Shown: positions 8,182-17,763 of the stretch, piece by piece
Layout of the letters: the number at the start of each line of letters is the position of its first letter
Position numbering within the stretch: position 1 is the first letter of the stretch
Notes under the pieces: generated by a model
Told to the model about the DNA's origin: nothing
Seen by the model: the letters and a program-made list of their open reading frames with translations, nothing else
Database searches by the model: none
Assembly (NCBI GenBank): GCA_016788945.1
Contig: JAEUSA010000331.1
Coordinates: 1 to 23,014, forward strand
Reading direction: 5' to 3'
From: Leptospiraceae bacterium
GTDB lineage: Bacteria > Spirochaetota > Leptospiria > Turneriellales > Turneriellaceae
Length of the DNA: 23,014 bases
Position numbers and translations under genes: made by a program

Positions 8182-11100
8182 ATGCCCGCCTTCAAAGCCA
8201 GCTTAGCCGCCCTGTGGCAGACCGTCATTGCAGTTGCAGTGAAAACCTACCAAACCGGGAAACAGAAACTCACCGCGCAGACAATCCGCTTTAAAGAAAT
8301 TCTTGTTAACACCTGGCAGAAACTGCCGCCATCAAAGTATGTGCGAGGCGGTGTGGTCGCTGCCATCGCGCTGGTCGCGCTCAGTTTACCGGCGCTGGCG
8401 ATTTTCGGTGGCGGTGGATCTTCTTCACTCAAGTTACCCGATGATAAACCGCAGAGTGCAACGGTCATTGACGACAAGGTGCTTTCCGTTGTTCAGGCAA
8501 CGCCCGAGGGAAAAATCTCGCTGGGTGACGAACGCAAAGAAATTTTTGTTGTTTTCAGCCATCCGGTAGTGCCGTTGGGCACGCTCGACGAAGTGACGAA
8601 AGGTGCGTTCAGCGTCACGCCGAAGGTGAAGGGCCGTTTTCGCTGGTATGGCAGCCGCATTTGTGCGTTTGTTCCCGACGAAGACTGGAAACAAGGTGGT
8701 AAATACTCTGTTGCCGTGAACGCAGATACGGTCGCGGTGACCGGACAGAAGCTGAAAGAAGCAAAAAGTTTTTCATTCCGCATGGAAGTGCCAGACCTAC
8801 GCGTAGAAAATGTTTCGGCGCAGAGTTATGGAAAAATCAAATACGATGAGGAGTTCAGCATCACGCTGAATTTTGCCGTGGCGCAAACGGCGCTCGCCGA
8901 CAAACTGCGATTGCTGCAAAACCGCAGCGCCGTTGCGTATGACCTGAAACAGTTCGCCGAAACCGATTACCGCGGTCGCCGCAAAAAGAAAGACGGCCGC
9001 ACATGGCGCATCGTGCCGCGGGAACGGTTGGCGAAAGCGGCTAAAATCGAGGTCATCGTCGCCAAGGGTCTTAAAGCCAAAGGCGTGCTCACGCAATTGC
9101 CCGACGAGCACAAGACGTCATTTGAAACATATGGTGATTTTACCGCAGAATTTGAAGACGGTGCCAAAAGTTGGCCCGAACGCGATCAGACCCGTTTCAA
9201 ATTCTCGAACCCGGTGAACCCGAAGGTGGCCGTACGCGCCATCAAATTTAATCCACCGCGCAAAGCCATCTGGTTGCCATATGGCGAGGTTACCGAAATT
9301 TCCATCAGCACCTGGAACGTCGAACCGGGAAAAAAATATAAGATCACACTATCTGAATTCAGCGATGTGATGGGAAATCGCCTCGTCAAAGGCGGCTCGT
9401 TTGAAACAGAACTTCCCGACCGCGACAAATTTTTTCAACGCGTCGAGTCGGGTTCTGTGCTCGAAGCGACGATGGCACAGAATTATCCGCTCAACGTATC
9501 GAATATTCAGCAGCTGCGCGGCGAAGTCAGCACGTTCTCCCTCGATGACGTATTCGGTTTCGTCAAAACTCAAGACGCCTACTCGCTCAGCCAATACATG
9601 AAAAAAAAGTCACCGCAGGGCAAGACCATCGATTTCAAAACCCGGATCGCCAAAAATCAAATCGGCCACACCGGTTTTAACCTCGCTCCGTTTCTCGACG
9701 ACCAACGCGGTTGGGTGTTTGCGCAGGTTTACAACGCTGAAGATGGCGAAAAAGCTCGCGATAACGCCGTCTATGAAGCAATACAATCAACCGATCTCGG
9801 TATTACCGCGCGCCCCGCTGTCGGCGGCAGCCATGTGTGGGTGCATTCACTCACCCGCGCGCAGCCGGTCGCCGGCGCCAAGGTCAGTCGCTACACCGAC
9901 GCAAAGCATGAGGGCGATTGTACAACTGGAAATGACGGTTATTGCCTGATCAACAAAGGAAATATCCGGGAAAGCGGTGAGCATGTCATCTACGTGGCGA
10001 GCAAAGATAAAGACCGCGCGTTCGTCACCTCAAAAGAACAGCGCTTGTCGATTCAACCCACGGGCGGCAATTTTGCCTACGACCTCACGGGCCCGCAACT
10101 GATGGGCGTCATCGTTTTCGACCGCAAGCTGCATACACCGGGTGACACGGTCGCCTACAAGGCTGTACTGGCAAAAAAGCAGGCCGATCAGTTCAGCGCC
10201 CTCGCAAAAGAAAGTGTCACCGTCGAAATCAACAATGCCGAAGGCAAATCGATTTATTCCAAATCGCTCAAAACTTCGCAGCAGGGCGGTGTCGGCGGTG
10301 AAGTCGAAATACCCAAGGGTGCCCCGCTCGGCCACTACACCGTCTCGATTTCACCCGGCGATGAGTTTGGTCGCCAGCATGTACAGGACACTTTTCAGAT
10401 TGAAGAGTTCCGACCCGTGAGCTTTTCGGTCGGCGTTGCCGGCCTCAGCGATGCGGTAGCCGGCGGCCATCTCGATGCGCTGATCGACGGCACCTATCTT
10501 TTCGGTGCACCCATGCAGGGTGCGCGTTTTCAGGCGGATGTCTCACGCAGCAAAGACACGCCACGATTTGATAATTATCCCGACTTTGTTTTCGGTGATC
10601 AGCGCTATTCATATTACGGCGAGAGCGAAGAAACCGATACCGGTTTTTTCACGGGCACCAGCGGTCGCCTCGCCGCCAACGGTAAATATTCTATGCGCAT
10701 TCCGCTCTCCGCCATGGCATTTCGCGAGACCATCGATCTGCCAGAAAAACAATCGCTATCGCTTGAGTACCCCTATACACTGAACGTAGAAGCCACCGTC
10801 AAAGATGTCGACGACAAGAGTGTTTCGGCCCGCCGTTCGGTCACTGTACATGCGGGCAAATTCGTTACCGGCATCAAAGCGAAAGAGCGCTACGCCAATA
10901 CAGGCGAAAATATGCAGTTTGAAATTATCGCTCTCTCTAATGCGGGGGAGAACGCCGGCGCGACAGAAGTTAAGGTCAGCGTGCTGCGGCAGACATGGAA
11001 AAGTGTGCGCACACAGGGGCCCGACGGCACTCTGCAGACAAAAAACAATCCAGTGCGCACGCTCGTGGCGACAGAAAATCTGACAGCCAGCGATAAACCC

Positions 11101-14100
11101 GTCGCTTACAACTTCAAACCCGATAAACCGGGGGAATATTATCTGATTGTGCAGCCGCAGGGCGAAAAGTCGTTTGCCCGCCTCGGCTTTTATGTCTCGG
11201 GTGAATCCGAAGGTTTTTACATGCGCAACGACGATCAGGTCGGCATGTTCGCCGACCGCGCTGCGTATAAGCCCGGTGATGTCGCAAAGATTGTCATTCA
11301 GTCACCGGTCAAAACCGGGCGGGCGCTGATTACCCTCGAGCGCGAGAGAGTCTACTGGCAGCGTCAGATTGAAATCAAAGACTATGCAATTACCGTTCCC
11401 GTCGAAATTAAGCAGGAGTATTTACCGAACGTCTATCTCACCGCGCTGATCGTCAAACCGCGCGAAGAGATCGGCAAACGTACTGCATACCAAGATCTTG
11501 GCGCACCGGCATTCAAGCTCGGGTCGATGAGTATTCCTGTTTCGACAGATTCCCGCCGCGCTCGCCTCGCTCTCGCTTACGACCGGCCGCAGTATGGCCC
11601 CGGTGACACGGTAAAGATTTCGGTTTCGACCGAACCCGAAGCGGAAATTGCGCTATCTGTCGCTGACCGCGCGGTGCTCGATCTGGTAAACTATCACTTC
11701 AGCGACCCGGTGAGCACTTTCTTCAACAATTGGGCGCTCGCGGTTGAGTTATTTGAAAACCGGCACGCGATTATTCACCAATTCGACTTCTCGGGTAAAG
11801 GCGGTAATCCCGGCGGCGGGCCCGGCGAAGCGGGTGAAGGCATGGGCTCTGGCGGATTCAACCTCGACAGTGAGAGCGGCACGCGTAAAAACTTCCGCTA
11901 CACCGCTTTCTGGAAAAGCGACCTGCGCGCCGACAAAGACGGCAAAGCCGAGATTACATTCAAATTACCCGATAACCTCTCGACGTTCCGCATCATGGCG
12001 CTCGCCGCTGCGGGTGGCAAATACGCGCAACACGAACGCGAGTTTCGCGTGCAGAAAGCATTGGTCGTGCAGCCGCTGATGCCGCGCTTTATGCGCGCGG
12101 GTGACGAACTGGAAATCGGTGCCGTGGTCATCAACCAGACAGGCGAAAAAGGAGATTTCACCGTTTCGCTGGGTGCCGACCTGCTTGCCTCTGGCGCAGA
12201 GAAGACGGTTACGATCGGGGCGGGTGAATCGAAAGAAGTCAGTTTCCGTTCGAAACTCAATCTCAGCAAATATGCAGCACTGCTCAAGGCCTATCGGGAA
12301 AAACCCGCAGAATTGAAAAATGAAAAGGCATCGCCCGACCCTATTACACTGTCGGGTTTTGTCACCGCGCGCGCCGACGCAGCGAAAGAGCTTGCGGCAA
12401 AAGGATTTAAAGCCGACGATCTACAAGATCGCGTTAAGTTTGAATTCCCCGTACTTGAATCGCCCTCGGCCGAAGCTTTCGCAATCGCCGGCTTCACCGA
12501 CAAGACCGCCACTGAGGCGATCATCATACCCGGTGAAAACGATGTTCTCGGCAACCTCGGCTCCATGGATATTACGCTCGCTTCTACGGCGCTTGTCGGG
12601 CTCGACAAAGCTTTCGGCTTCTATAGCGTGAATCCTTACCACTGCCTTGAGCAACGCGCGTCGGCCTATTTGCTGGCAATCACCTCGGGCGAACTGCTCA
12701 AGAGTTTTGCCATCAAGCCTAAAAGCGGCGACGATTATGACTTCTCACGAATCGAGCAATTGTTTATCGGTGAGCTCGGTGAGTTCGTCAATAGCGACGG
12801 TGGCTTGCTGTTGTGGAAAAAATCCCCGATATACCCGGAGAAATCCAACCCATACCTTTCTGCATATGTGCTCACCGTTATGCAAGAAGCAGAAAAGCGG
12901 AACATCCGCACGAATTCACAGATTCGATCAGGGATAGTAAAATACCTTGATAGTTATCTGAAAACCGAAGACAAAGGTAATCGCCACTGGATGCTCGAAT
13001 CGCTCGCCCTGATCAATCTCGCCCTGGCGCGCGAAGGCGAATACCGAAAAGACCTGACCAAATTTCTGCTGAAGCACGAAGAACACCTGACGGTACGCGC
13101 GAAAGCGCGCGTCGCGCTGGCGATTGCAACCAAGGAAAAGATTACCAATTACAAAGATGACTCCGATACCCGCAGGTTGGTTGAATTTTTCCGTAGCCGG
13201 CTCGAAGTGACGACGACTTCGGTGATGATCAAAGAAATTGCCAATACCCATGTCACACAGGCATTTTATTCACCGAATTCTGCGCTATCGCTTGTGCTGA
13301 GCGTGTTCATCATGCTTGATCGCGATAACCCGCTGATTCCTCAGGTCGTGAACCACCTGTTGAAGAACAGCCGGGGTTACGACACACATTCGATCGGCCT
13401 CATGGCGATCTCGCTCGACGAATACCGCAGCACGTTCGAAACCTCGGGCGGCGCTTTCGATTTCAGCGGCGAAGTGACGCTCGGCGGTACGCGCATTTTT
13501 GCACAGAAGCTGAATTCGCATAAGCTCGATGTGTTCTCGAAATCATGGAATATGCTTGAGGCACGCAAACTCGGTACACCGGGCAAACAATTGCCGTTTG
13601 CTTTCAGCAAATCGGGTGATCGCGGCCGCCTATATTTCACCGCACGGCTGAATTATGCCACGCTGAAGGCGGCAAGCCAGCCGCGCGACGAAGGTATCGA
13701 GCTGCATCGTAACCTGTTTGCGATTGAAAGCCAGAACGGGCGCCAGGTCGAACGCAAAATTTCTCCGGAAAAAATGCGGCGCGGTGAACTCTACGTGCAA
13801 CGCCTGATGGTCAGCGTACCGAAACCTTACTACAACGTGGTGATCGTCGACCCGCTCGCTTCGCAAACCGAAGTTATGAACGCGGCATTCTCGACAGAAA
13901 AAAGCGGTGCGGGCAATGCGGAACGCGCCGAAGAAGGCGAAGGCGGCCAGGCACCGGAACAATATTATTTCGGTTCACGACCGACGCGCACCGAATACCG
14001 TCACGACAAAGTGGTCATGTTCTTCAACTACATACCGCCCGGGTACCACGAATACCGCTATATCATAAGGCCGCTTGTGCGCGGTGCGAGTGTGCAACCG

Positions 14101-14175
14101 GCGGGTCAGGCAAAACTCATGTACGAACCTGAGATATTTGGCCGCAGTGCTGCCCGGCGAACAAGGGTGGATTAA
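8182..14175 (+). CDS. Bacterial alpha-2-macroglobulin, thioester type (YfhM-like)
   Basis: A 1,997-aa protease-trap protein, longer than the roughly 1,650 aa of E. coli YfhM. A single hydrophobic segment (about residues 54-76, GGVVAAIALVALSLPALAIFG) follows a roughly 53-residue N-terminal stretch. It has no lipobox Cys, so it appears to be held by a signal anchor rather than a lipid. Macroglobulin domains follow. A Gly-rich stretch (about 1204-1231, GKGGNPGGGPGEAGEGMGSGG) sits where the protease-bait region is expected, just before RKNFRYTAFWKSDL (from 1235). The thioester motif CLEQ is intact at C1488-Q1491 (NPYHCLEQRAS). The C-terminal region ends in the typical PPGYHEYRYIIRP and MYEPEIFGRSAA motifs. 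Proteases that cut the bait should trigger thioester capture in the periplasm. pbpC follows after 9 bases, the classic pairing. GTG 8341 is a less likely start. Confidence 0.96.
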   Translation: MPAFKASLAALWQTVIAVAVKTYQTGKQKLTAQTIRFKEILVNTWQKLPPSKYVRGGVVAAIALVALSLPALAIFGGGGSSSLKLPDDKPQSATVIDDKVLSVVQATPEGKISLGDERKEIFVVFSHPVVPLGTLDEVTKGAFSVTPKVKGRFRWYGSRICAFVPDEDWKQGGKYSVAVNADTVAVTGQKLKEAKSFSFRMEVPDLRVENVSAQSYGKIKYDEEFSITLNFAVAQTALADKLRLLQNRSAVAYDLKQFAETDYRGRRKKKDGRTWRIVPRERLAKAAKIEVIVAKGLKAKGVLTQLPDEHKTSFETYGDFTAEFEDGAKSWPERDQTRFKFSNPVNPKVAVRAIKFNPPRKAIWLPYGEVTEISISTWNVEPGKKYKITLSEFSDVMGNRLVKGGSFETELPDRDKFFQRVESGSVLEATMAQNYPLNVSNIQQLRGEVSTFSLDDVFGFVKTQDAYSLSQYMKKKSPQGKTIDFKTRIAKNQIGHTGFNLAPFLDDQRGWVFAQVYNAEDGEKARDNAVYEAIQSTDLGITARPAVGGSHVWVHSLTRAQPVAGAKVSRYTDAKHEGDCTTGNDGYCLINKGNIRESGEHVIYVASKDKDRAFVTSKEQRLSIQPTGGNFAYDLTGPQLMGVIVFDRKLHTPGDTVAYKAVLAKKQADQFSALAKESVTVEINNAEGKSIYSKSLKTSQQGGVGGEVEIPKGAPLGHYTVSISPGDEFGRQHVQDTFQIEEFRPVSFSVGVAGLSDAVAGGHLDALIDGTYLFGAPMQGARFQADVSRSKDTPRFDNYPDFVFGDQRYSYYGESEETDTGFFTGTSGRLAANGKYSMRIPLSAMAFRETIDLPEKQSLSLEYPYTLNVEATVKDVDDKSVSARRSVTVHAGKFVTGIKAKERYANTGENMQFEIIALSNAGENAGATEVKVSVLRQTWKSVRTQGPDGTLQTKNNPVRTLVATENLTASDKPVAYNFKPDKPGEYYLIVQPQGEKSFARLGFYVSGESEGFYMRNDDQVGMFADRAAYKPGDVAKIVIQSPVKTGRALITLERERVYWQRQIEIKDYAITVPVEIKQEYLPNVYLTALIVKPREEIGKRTAYQDLGAPAFKLGSMSIPVSTDSRRARLALAYDRPQYGPGDTVKISVSTEPEAEIALSVADRAVLDLVNYHFSDPVSTFFNNWALAVELFENRHAIIHQFDFSGKGGNPGGGPGEAGEGMGSGGFNLDSESGTRKNFRYTAFWKSDLRADKDGKAEITFKLPDNLSTFRIMALAAAGGKYAQHEREFRVQKALVVQPLMPRFMRAGDELEIGAVVINQTGEKGDFTVSLGADLLASGAEKTVTIGAGESKEVSFRSKLNLSKYAALLKAYREKPAELKNEKASPDPITLSGFVTARADAAKELAAKGFKADDLQDRVKFEFPVLESPSAEAFAIAGFTDKTATEAIIIPGENDVLGNLGSMDITLASTALVGLDKAFGFYSVNPYHCLEQRASAYLLAITSGELLKSFAIKPKSGDDYDFSRIEQLFIGELGEFVNSDGGLLLWKKSPIYPEKSNPYLSAYVLTVMQEAEKRNIRTNSQIRSGIVKYLDSYLKTEDKGNRHWMLESLALINLALAREGEYRKDLTKFLLKHEEHLTVRAKARVALAIATKEKITNYKDDSDTRRLVEFFRSRLEVTTTSVMIKEIANTHVTQAFYSPNSALSLVLSVFIMLDRDNPLIPQVVNHLLKNSRGYDTHSIGLMAISLDEYRSTFETSGGAFDFSGEVTLGGTRIFAQKLNSHKLDVFSKSWNMLEARKLGTPGKQLPFAFSKSGDRGRLYFTARLNYATLKAASQPRDEGIELHRNLFAIESQNGRQVERKISPEKMRRGELYVQRLMVSVPKPYYNVVIVDPLASQTEVMNAAFSTEKSGAGNAERAEEGEGGQAPEQYYFGSRPTRTEYRHDKVVMFFNYIPPGYHEYRYIIRPLVRGASVQPAGQAKLMYEPEIFGRSAARRTRVD

Positions 14176-14184
14176 CTCCGTGCT

Positions 14185-16329
14185 GTGACTAAGCTACGGT
14201 TTACACTCATTGCCGTTGCCGCTTTCTTCGCCTGGCCCGTCGGTGAAGAGCGGCTCAAGGCGCTGTATCCGCTTGAGCTGTATTCGTACGAAGGCATACT
14301 GCTCAAATCGTTTCGGACTCCCGTAGGCAGTTATGGCTCTGCCCTTCCGCTCGATAAATATCCTGCGGATCTCGTGCGTGCAGTCTTGATTGCCGAGGAC
14401 GCGCGGTTTACCGAACACCACGGAATCGATTTTATCGCCGTACTGCGCGCCGCCCTCGACAATCTGCTGCAGGCGAGAATACGTTCGGGCGCATCGACGA
14501 TTCCGCAGCAGCTGGCGCGGACTATTTATGCTGACCTGATGCCGCAAAACCGTTATGCGCGCAAGTTCGCTGAAACGCTCGTGGCGGTGAAGCTGAGCCT
14601 CACCTACAGCAAAACGACACTGCTCGAAGCCTATCTCAATCAGGTCGCGATGCCGAAAAATTCGTCGGGCCTCGCCGCCGCAGCCACGCGTATCTTCGGA
14701 CGGCATATAACTTTGCTCAGCGACGAGCAGCAGGTTGCGCTTGCGGTAGTTATCAGTCAGGGGCATCTTGGCCGCGCCAACTTCGAGGCCAAATTTATGC
14801 GCCTATGGCATAGAGTTCACCCCAAACGCGCACCCGATATCAAAAGCCTACTCGCTTCAATGCCAAGCGGGCACGAAACGACGGAACGCTACCTCGCTTC
14901 TGAGCATTTTATCCACTGGCTCAGACAAAACGGACTACCCGCGCACGGCCGCATCGACACACCCATCTCGGCGGGTCTCAACCAGTCGATTCAGAGTATT
15001 GTCGCCAACGAGCTCCGAGGCATACGCGAAGCTGGAGCCGAGCACGCGGCTGTCGTCGTAATTGAGAAGACCCAAGACCATGATGCGCTGCGCTCGATGG
15101 TGGGTTCGGCGGACTTCACCGCCGATAGCGCAGGTGAACTCAACCATGCGGTGCGCATACGCTCCGCCGGCAGCACGCTGAAGCCATTCGTCTACGGTAT
15201 CGGTTTTGATCGGGGCCTATTCAGCGCGAGTACTATGTTCTCTGACCGCGACGTTTCGCTGGGCACCGGGCGCGAGGGCGAAACTTACCGGCCGCACAAT
15301 AATGATATGCGCTATTGGGGTGATCTTACGCTGCGCGAAAGTCTTGTCGCATCGCGCAACGTGCCGGCGATCATCGCCGCGGAAAAAATCGGCCTTTCGC
15401 AGATTCTTACGTTTCTCAAACGCGCAGGTTTCTCTCACCTCAGTACAGACGCTGAACACTACGGTCCCGGGCTGGCACTGGGCAGCGGCGGAGCAACTCT
15501 GCTGATGCTCGCGCGCGCGTATGCGGCGCTCGCCTCAGACGGCGAAATGCGGCCGCTCATCATCGGTAAATCTACCGCCGGGAAAACTCTGCAGGTGGGT
15601 GAAAGCCAGCGCCTGCTGTCGCCGTTAACATCGCAGCGCATCACCGATATGCTCGCTGACCGGGCCTTGAGACAACGCGCCTTCGGTCGCCGCAACTTTC
15701 TTGACTTCCCTTTTACTGTCGCTGCCAAAACGGGAACCTCGAAAGATTACCGCGACGGCTGGGTAATCGGCTACACGCCGCGTTTTGTCGTCGCCGTGTG
15801 GGTCGGTAACTCGGCGGGTGAACCGATGCGGCATGTCTCTGGCGCATGGGGTGCCGGGAGAATTTTTCATCAGGTGATGCGACTCGTCCACAGCGGTGAA
15901 AAATATCAATTCAGAATCGACAACAATCTGCGTGCGGTCCGTATTTGCCGCCACAGCGGTCGTCTCGCCGCTGCGCGATGTCCTTCGCACCGCGAGCTCA
16001 TCGCACTCAAGGAAAAAACTCCCGGTGTCTGTCAGCTCGCGCACACGGCCCATGAGCGCGACGCCGATTTCAGTTTTCCGGAAATTCTTTCGCCTGCAGC
16101 AGGCGAGCGTTACGTACTGCATCCGCATGAAACGGCAGCAAGGCAGGAAATTCCGATTATCATACGCGCTGCAGCGCATTCAACCTATACCTATGCGCTC
16201 GGGCACGAACCGGGCAAAAGCGTGGCAGGTGGTGTGCGTGAATTCCGCAGATTGAAACGCGGTGACTATACGCTGCGCCTGATGGATCAGGGGCAGGTCA
16301 CCGATGAAATCGAGTTTTCCGTCCGTTAA
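14185..16329 (+). CDS. pbpC: Penicillin-binding protein 1C (glycosyltransferase/transpeptidase)
   Basis: A class A-type PBP of 714 aa, slightly shorter than E. coli PBP1C (about 770 aa). A short N-terminal signal anchor (LRFTLIAVAAFFAWPVG) precedes the GT51 glycosyltransferase domain with IAEDARF (catalytic E71) and SGASTIPQQLAR. The transpeptidase domain has the three penicillin-binding motifs: STLK (S330-K333), SRN (S390-N392) and KTG (K515-G517, in KTGTSKDYRDGW). The C-terminal portion from about residue 600 (a C-x-HSGR-x(5)-CP segment, and later FSFPEILSPAAGERYVL) resembles the BiPBP_C extension typical of PbpC. The enzyme polymerises and crosslinks peptidoglycan. The start is GTG, 9 bases after the macroglobulin stop, so the two form an operon in which PbpC may repair wall damage during protease attack. 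The 3' end faces the AAA ATPase gene, 6 bases away. Confidence 0.96.
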   Translation: MTKLRFTLIAVAAFFAWPVGEERLKALYPLELYSYEGILLKSFRTPVGSYGSALPLDKYPADLVRAVLIAEDARFTEHHGIDFIAVLRAALDNLLQARIRSGASTIPQQLARTIYADLMPQNRYARKFAETLVAVKLSLTYSKTTLLEAYLNQVAMPKNSSGLAAAATRIFGRHITLLSDEQQVALAVVISQGHLGRANFEAKFMRLWHRVHPKRAPDIKSLLASMPSGHETTERYLASEHFIHWLRQNGLPAHGRIDTPISAGLNQSIQSIVANELRGIREAGAEHAAVVVIEKTQDHDALRSMVGSADFTADSAGELNHAVRIRSAGSTLKPFVYGIGFDRGLFSASTMFSDRDVSLGTGREGETYRPHNNDMRYWGDLTLRESLVASRNVPAIIAAEKIGLSQILTFLKRAGFSHLSTDAEHYGPGLALGSGGATLLMLARAYAALASDGEMRPLIIGKSTAGKTLQVGESQRLLSPLTSQRITDMLADRALRQRAFGRRNFLDFPFTVAAKTGTSKDYRDGWVIGYTPRFVVAVWVGNSAGEPMRHVSGAWGAGRIFHQVMRLVHSGEKYQFRIDNNLRAVRICRHSGRLAAARCPSHRELIALKEKTPGVCQLAHTAHERDADFSFPEILSPAAGERYVLHPHETAARQEIPIIIRAAAHSTYTYALGHEPGKSVAGGVREFRRLKRGDYTLRLMDQGQVTDEIEFSVR

Positions 16330-16335
16330 AGATGG

Positions 16336-17667
16336 TTATGTGTCTTGCAACCGACTGGTTCGGTATTCAGACAGCGTACGCAAATAGTACTCGAGCGTCG
16401 GTGCGGCAGGCACACCACCTGGTGCGGCAGGCGCACCAACTGGTGCGGCGATCGCACCACCTGCTGCGCCCTGCGCGCCGGTTGATTTTTCAATTTGTTC
16501 GCGCGCCAAAGAACGCTCGGCCCTGAGACAAATATCGCGTATAGCGCGCACCGATAGGCCCGTCAGTTGCTCGGCGAGCTTTTTCGTGCTGTCCGCGTCG
16601 AGCTGTCGCGCATAATAAGCCAGCAATTCGCGAATATCATCTTCTGCAGGATCATTAAACTCGAGAATGGTATCGAACCGCGACAGCAGTGCGGCGTCGA
16701 GATCTTGCAGGCGGTTGGTGGCGCCGACGGTAATAATATTGCCGAGCGTTTCCAGACCGTCGATTTTCCGCAGCAACACCGAAAGCAGGCGGCGCGAGGC
16801 CTCGAACAATTTCTCGTTGCGCGACGGTGCCAGCGCGTCGATTTCATCGAGAAAAAGAATCAGCGGGTCGCGATAGGTCATCGCGACGTCGAAAATCCCC
16901 GCGAGGCGTTTGGTCGATTCACCGTAATATGCCGATAAAATGGTCTCGAGCGGAACGTGTACGACGACGAGACCGGCTTCTTTGCCGACTTGCCGCGCCA
17001 TCGTCGTTTTGCCCGTGCCGGGCGGGCCAGTAAAAAGCACCGCGCGCGGCCGGTTGACGGCAAATTCGCTGCGTGTTTCGCGCGCTATGCGGTCGTAAAT
17101 TTCGGGGTTCTTGAGCGGTAATACGAGTGTCTCCCGCAGGCGTTCGCGCAGTCGTTTAAAAGCCGCAATTCCCGGCAGCGCATCGCTCGGCCGAAAAATA
17201 TGGCAACCCATATCAGCAAGTTCACCCAACGCATCTTTCGCCGCAGTTTTGCCGAGCGCGCGGCGTAATATGGCGGTGACCATCGACAGCTCCGCAGGTG
17301 AAAGCGCGCCTTTTTTTGTAATTTCCAGTGCCTTTTCGCCGTAGAGACCCGACACGCGTATTTTTATTTTATCTAACAGGCCTTCGGTCGAGAACAGGCT
17401 TTCGTTTAATGCCTGAATCGAGAGAAACGATTTCTCAAAAGTATGAATCCGCCAGTTTTCGAGATGCCTTTTGGCGATTGCGATAATATCGATCAGTAGC
17501 GCATCGGTAACCTCGGCGACTTCGGTACGCAGGTTGAAATCTGATCGCTCAAAACTGACCTGCAGACGATGTACATCGAAACCGCAGGCTTCGGCGACAT
17601 GCTCGAGTTCAGAGCGCACCTCGCTCAACGAAACTGCCGCAGTATTTGCTTTTGCCGCTTCTGCCAT
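16336..17667 (-). CDS. AAA-type ATPase with uncharacterised N-terminal domain
   Basis: A 443-aa protein with one AAA module: Walker A GPPGTGKTT (214-222), Walker B LILFLDEIDA (269-278, D275/E276), sensor 1 GATN (315-318), arginine-finger candidate R330 in LLSRFD, and a small C-terminal lid (GLSVRAIRDICLRAER). The central pore-type segment (YYGEST, about 247-252) resembles FtsH/Cdc48-like unfoldases, but there is no protease domain and no transmembrane segment. The first 190 residues match nothing I recognise. After the lid comes an Ala/Pro/Gly-rich linker (about 396-424) encoded by a 21-bp tandem repeat, then a final segment TLEYYLRTLSEYRTSRLQDT. GAGG at 17677-17680 is a well-placed ribosome binding site, 9 bases from the ATG. 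The gene lies downstream of, and may be co-transcribed with, the GGDEF-EAL gene (96-base gap). Its substrate is unknown. Confidence 0.93.
   Translation of the reverse strand: MAEAAKANTAAVSLSEVRSELEHVAEACGFDVHRLQVSFERSDFNLRTEVAEVTDALLIDIIAIAKRHLENWRIHTFEKSFLSIQALNESLFSTEGLLDKIKIRVSGLYGEKALEITKKGALSPAELSMVTAILRRALGKTAAKDALGELADMGCHIFRPSDALPGIAAFKRLRERLRETLVLPLKNPEIYDRIARETRSEFAVNRPRAVLFTGPPGTGKTTMARQVGKEAGLVVVHVPLETILSAYYGESTKRLAGIFDVAMTYRDPLILFLDEIDALAPSRNEKLFEASRRLLSVLLRKIDGLETLGNIITVGATNRLQDLDAALLSRFDTILEFNDPAEDDIRELLAYYARQLDADSTKKLAEQLTGLSVRAIRDICLRAERSLAREQIEKSTGAQGAAGGAIAAPVGAPAAPGGVPAAPTLEYYLRTLSEYRTSRLQDT
16401..16463 (-). repeat. 21-bp tandem repeat (3 copies) with hairpins in the 3' end of the AAA gene
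   Basis: Three direct copies (16401-16421, 16422-16442, 16443-16463) begin GTGCGGC on the plus strand, and a very degenerate fourth may follow at 16464-16484. The junctions create GGTGCG-N5-CGCACC inverted repeats, perfect 6-bp stems in copies 2 and 3. On the minus strand they encode the seven-residue, Ala/Pro-rich linker near the C-terminus of the ATPase (APVGAPAAPGGVPAAP). The repeat lies within 135 bases of the convergent pbpC stop, so the hairpins could also affect transcripts running in from that gene. Confidence 0.88.
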
Positions 17668-17696
17668 CTGCGTCAGCCTCTATGCCGCAAACGCAG
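17668..17696 (-). promoter_or_regulatory. Inverted repeat flanking the ribosome binding site of the AAA gene
   Basis: On the minus strand, CTGCGT (17696-17691) and ACGCAG (17673-17668) form a perfect 6-bp stem around a 17-base loop that contains the GAGG Shine-Dalgarno sequence. The second arm ends directly at the ATG. Such a stem could limit ribosome access, but it is short and may be fortuitous. The remainder of the gap up to 17763 shows no convincing promoter or terminator. Confidence 0.2.
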
Positions 17697-17763
17697 TGCC
17701 AAGCGGTATCGGAGGTTTGCAGTTGTCTGATTCTACGGGCTTTGCCCACAAAACCAAACCGCT

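Noticed and set aside
16332..16526. Plus-strand 64-codon ORF with seven-residue repeats
   Set aside because: It is the antisense reading of the 21-bp repeat in the AAA gene and starts 3 bases after the pbpC stop without a ribosome site.
17736..17748. GGGC-TTT-GCCC hairpin as terminator of the GGDEF-EAL gene
   Set aside because: The stem is only about 4-5 bp and there is no T-run after it on the minus strand.
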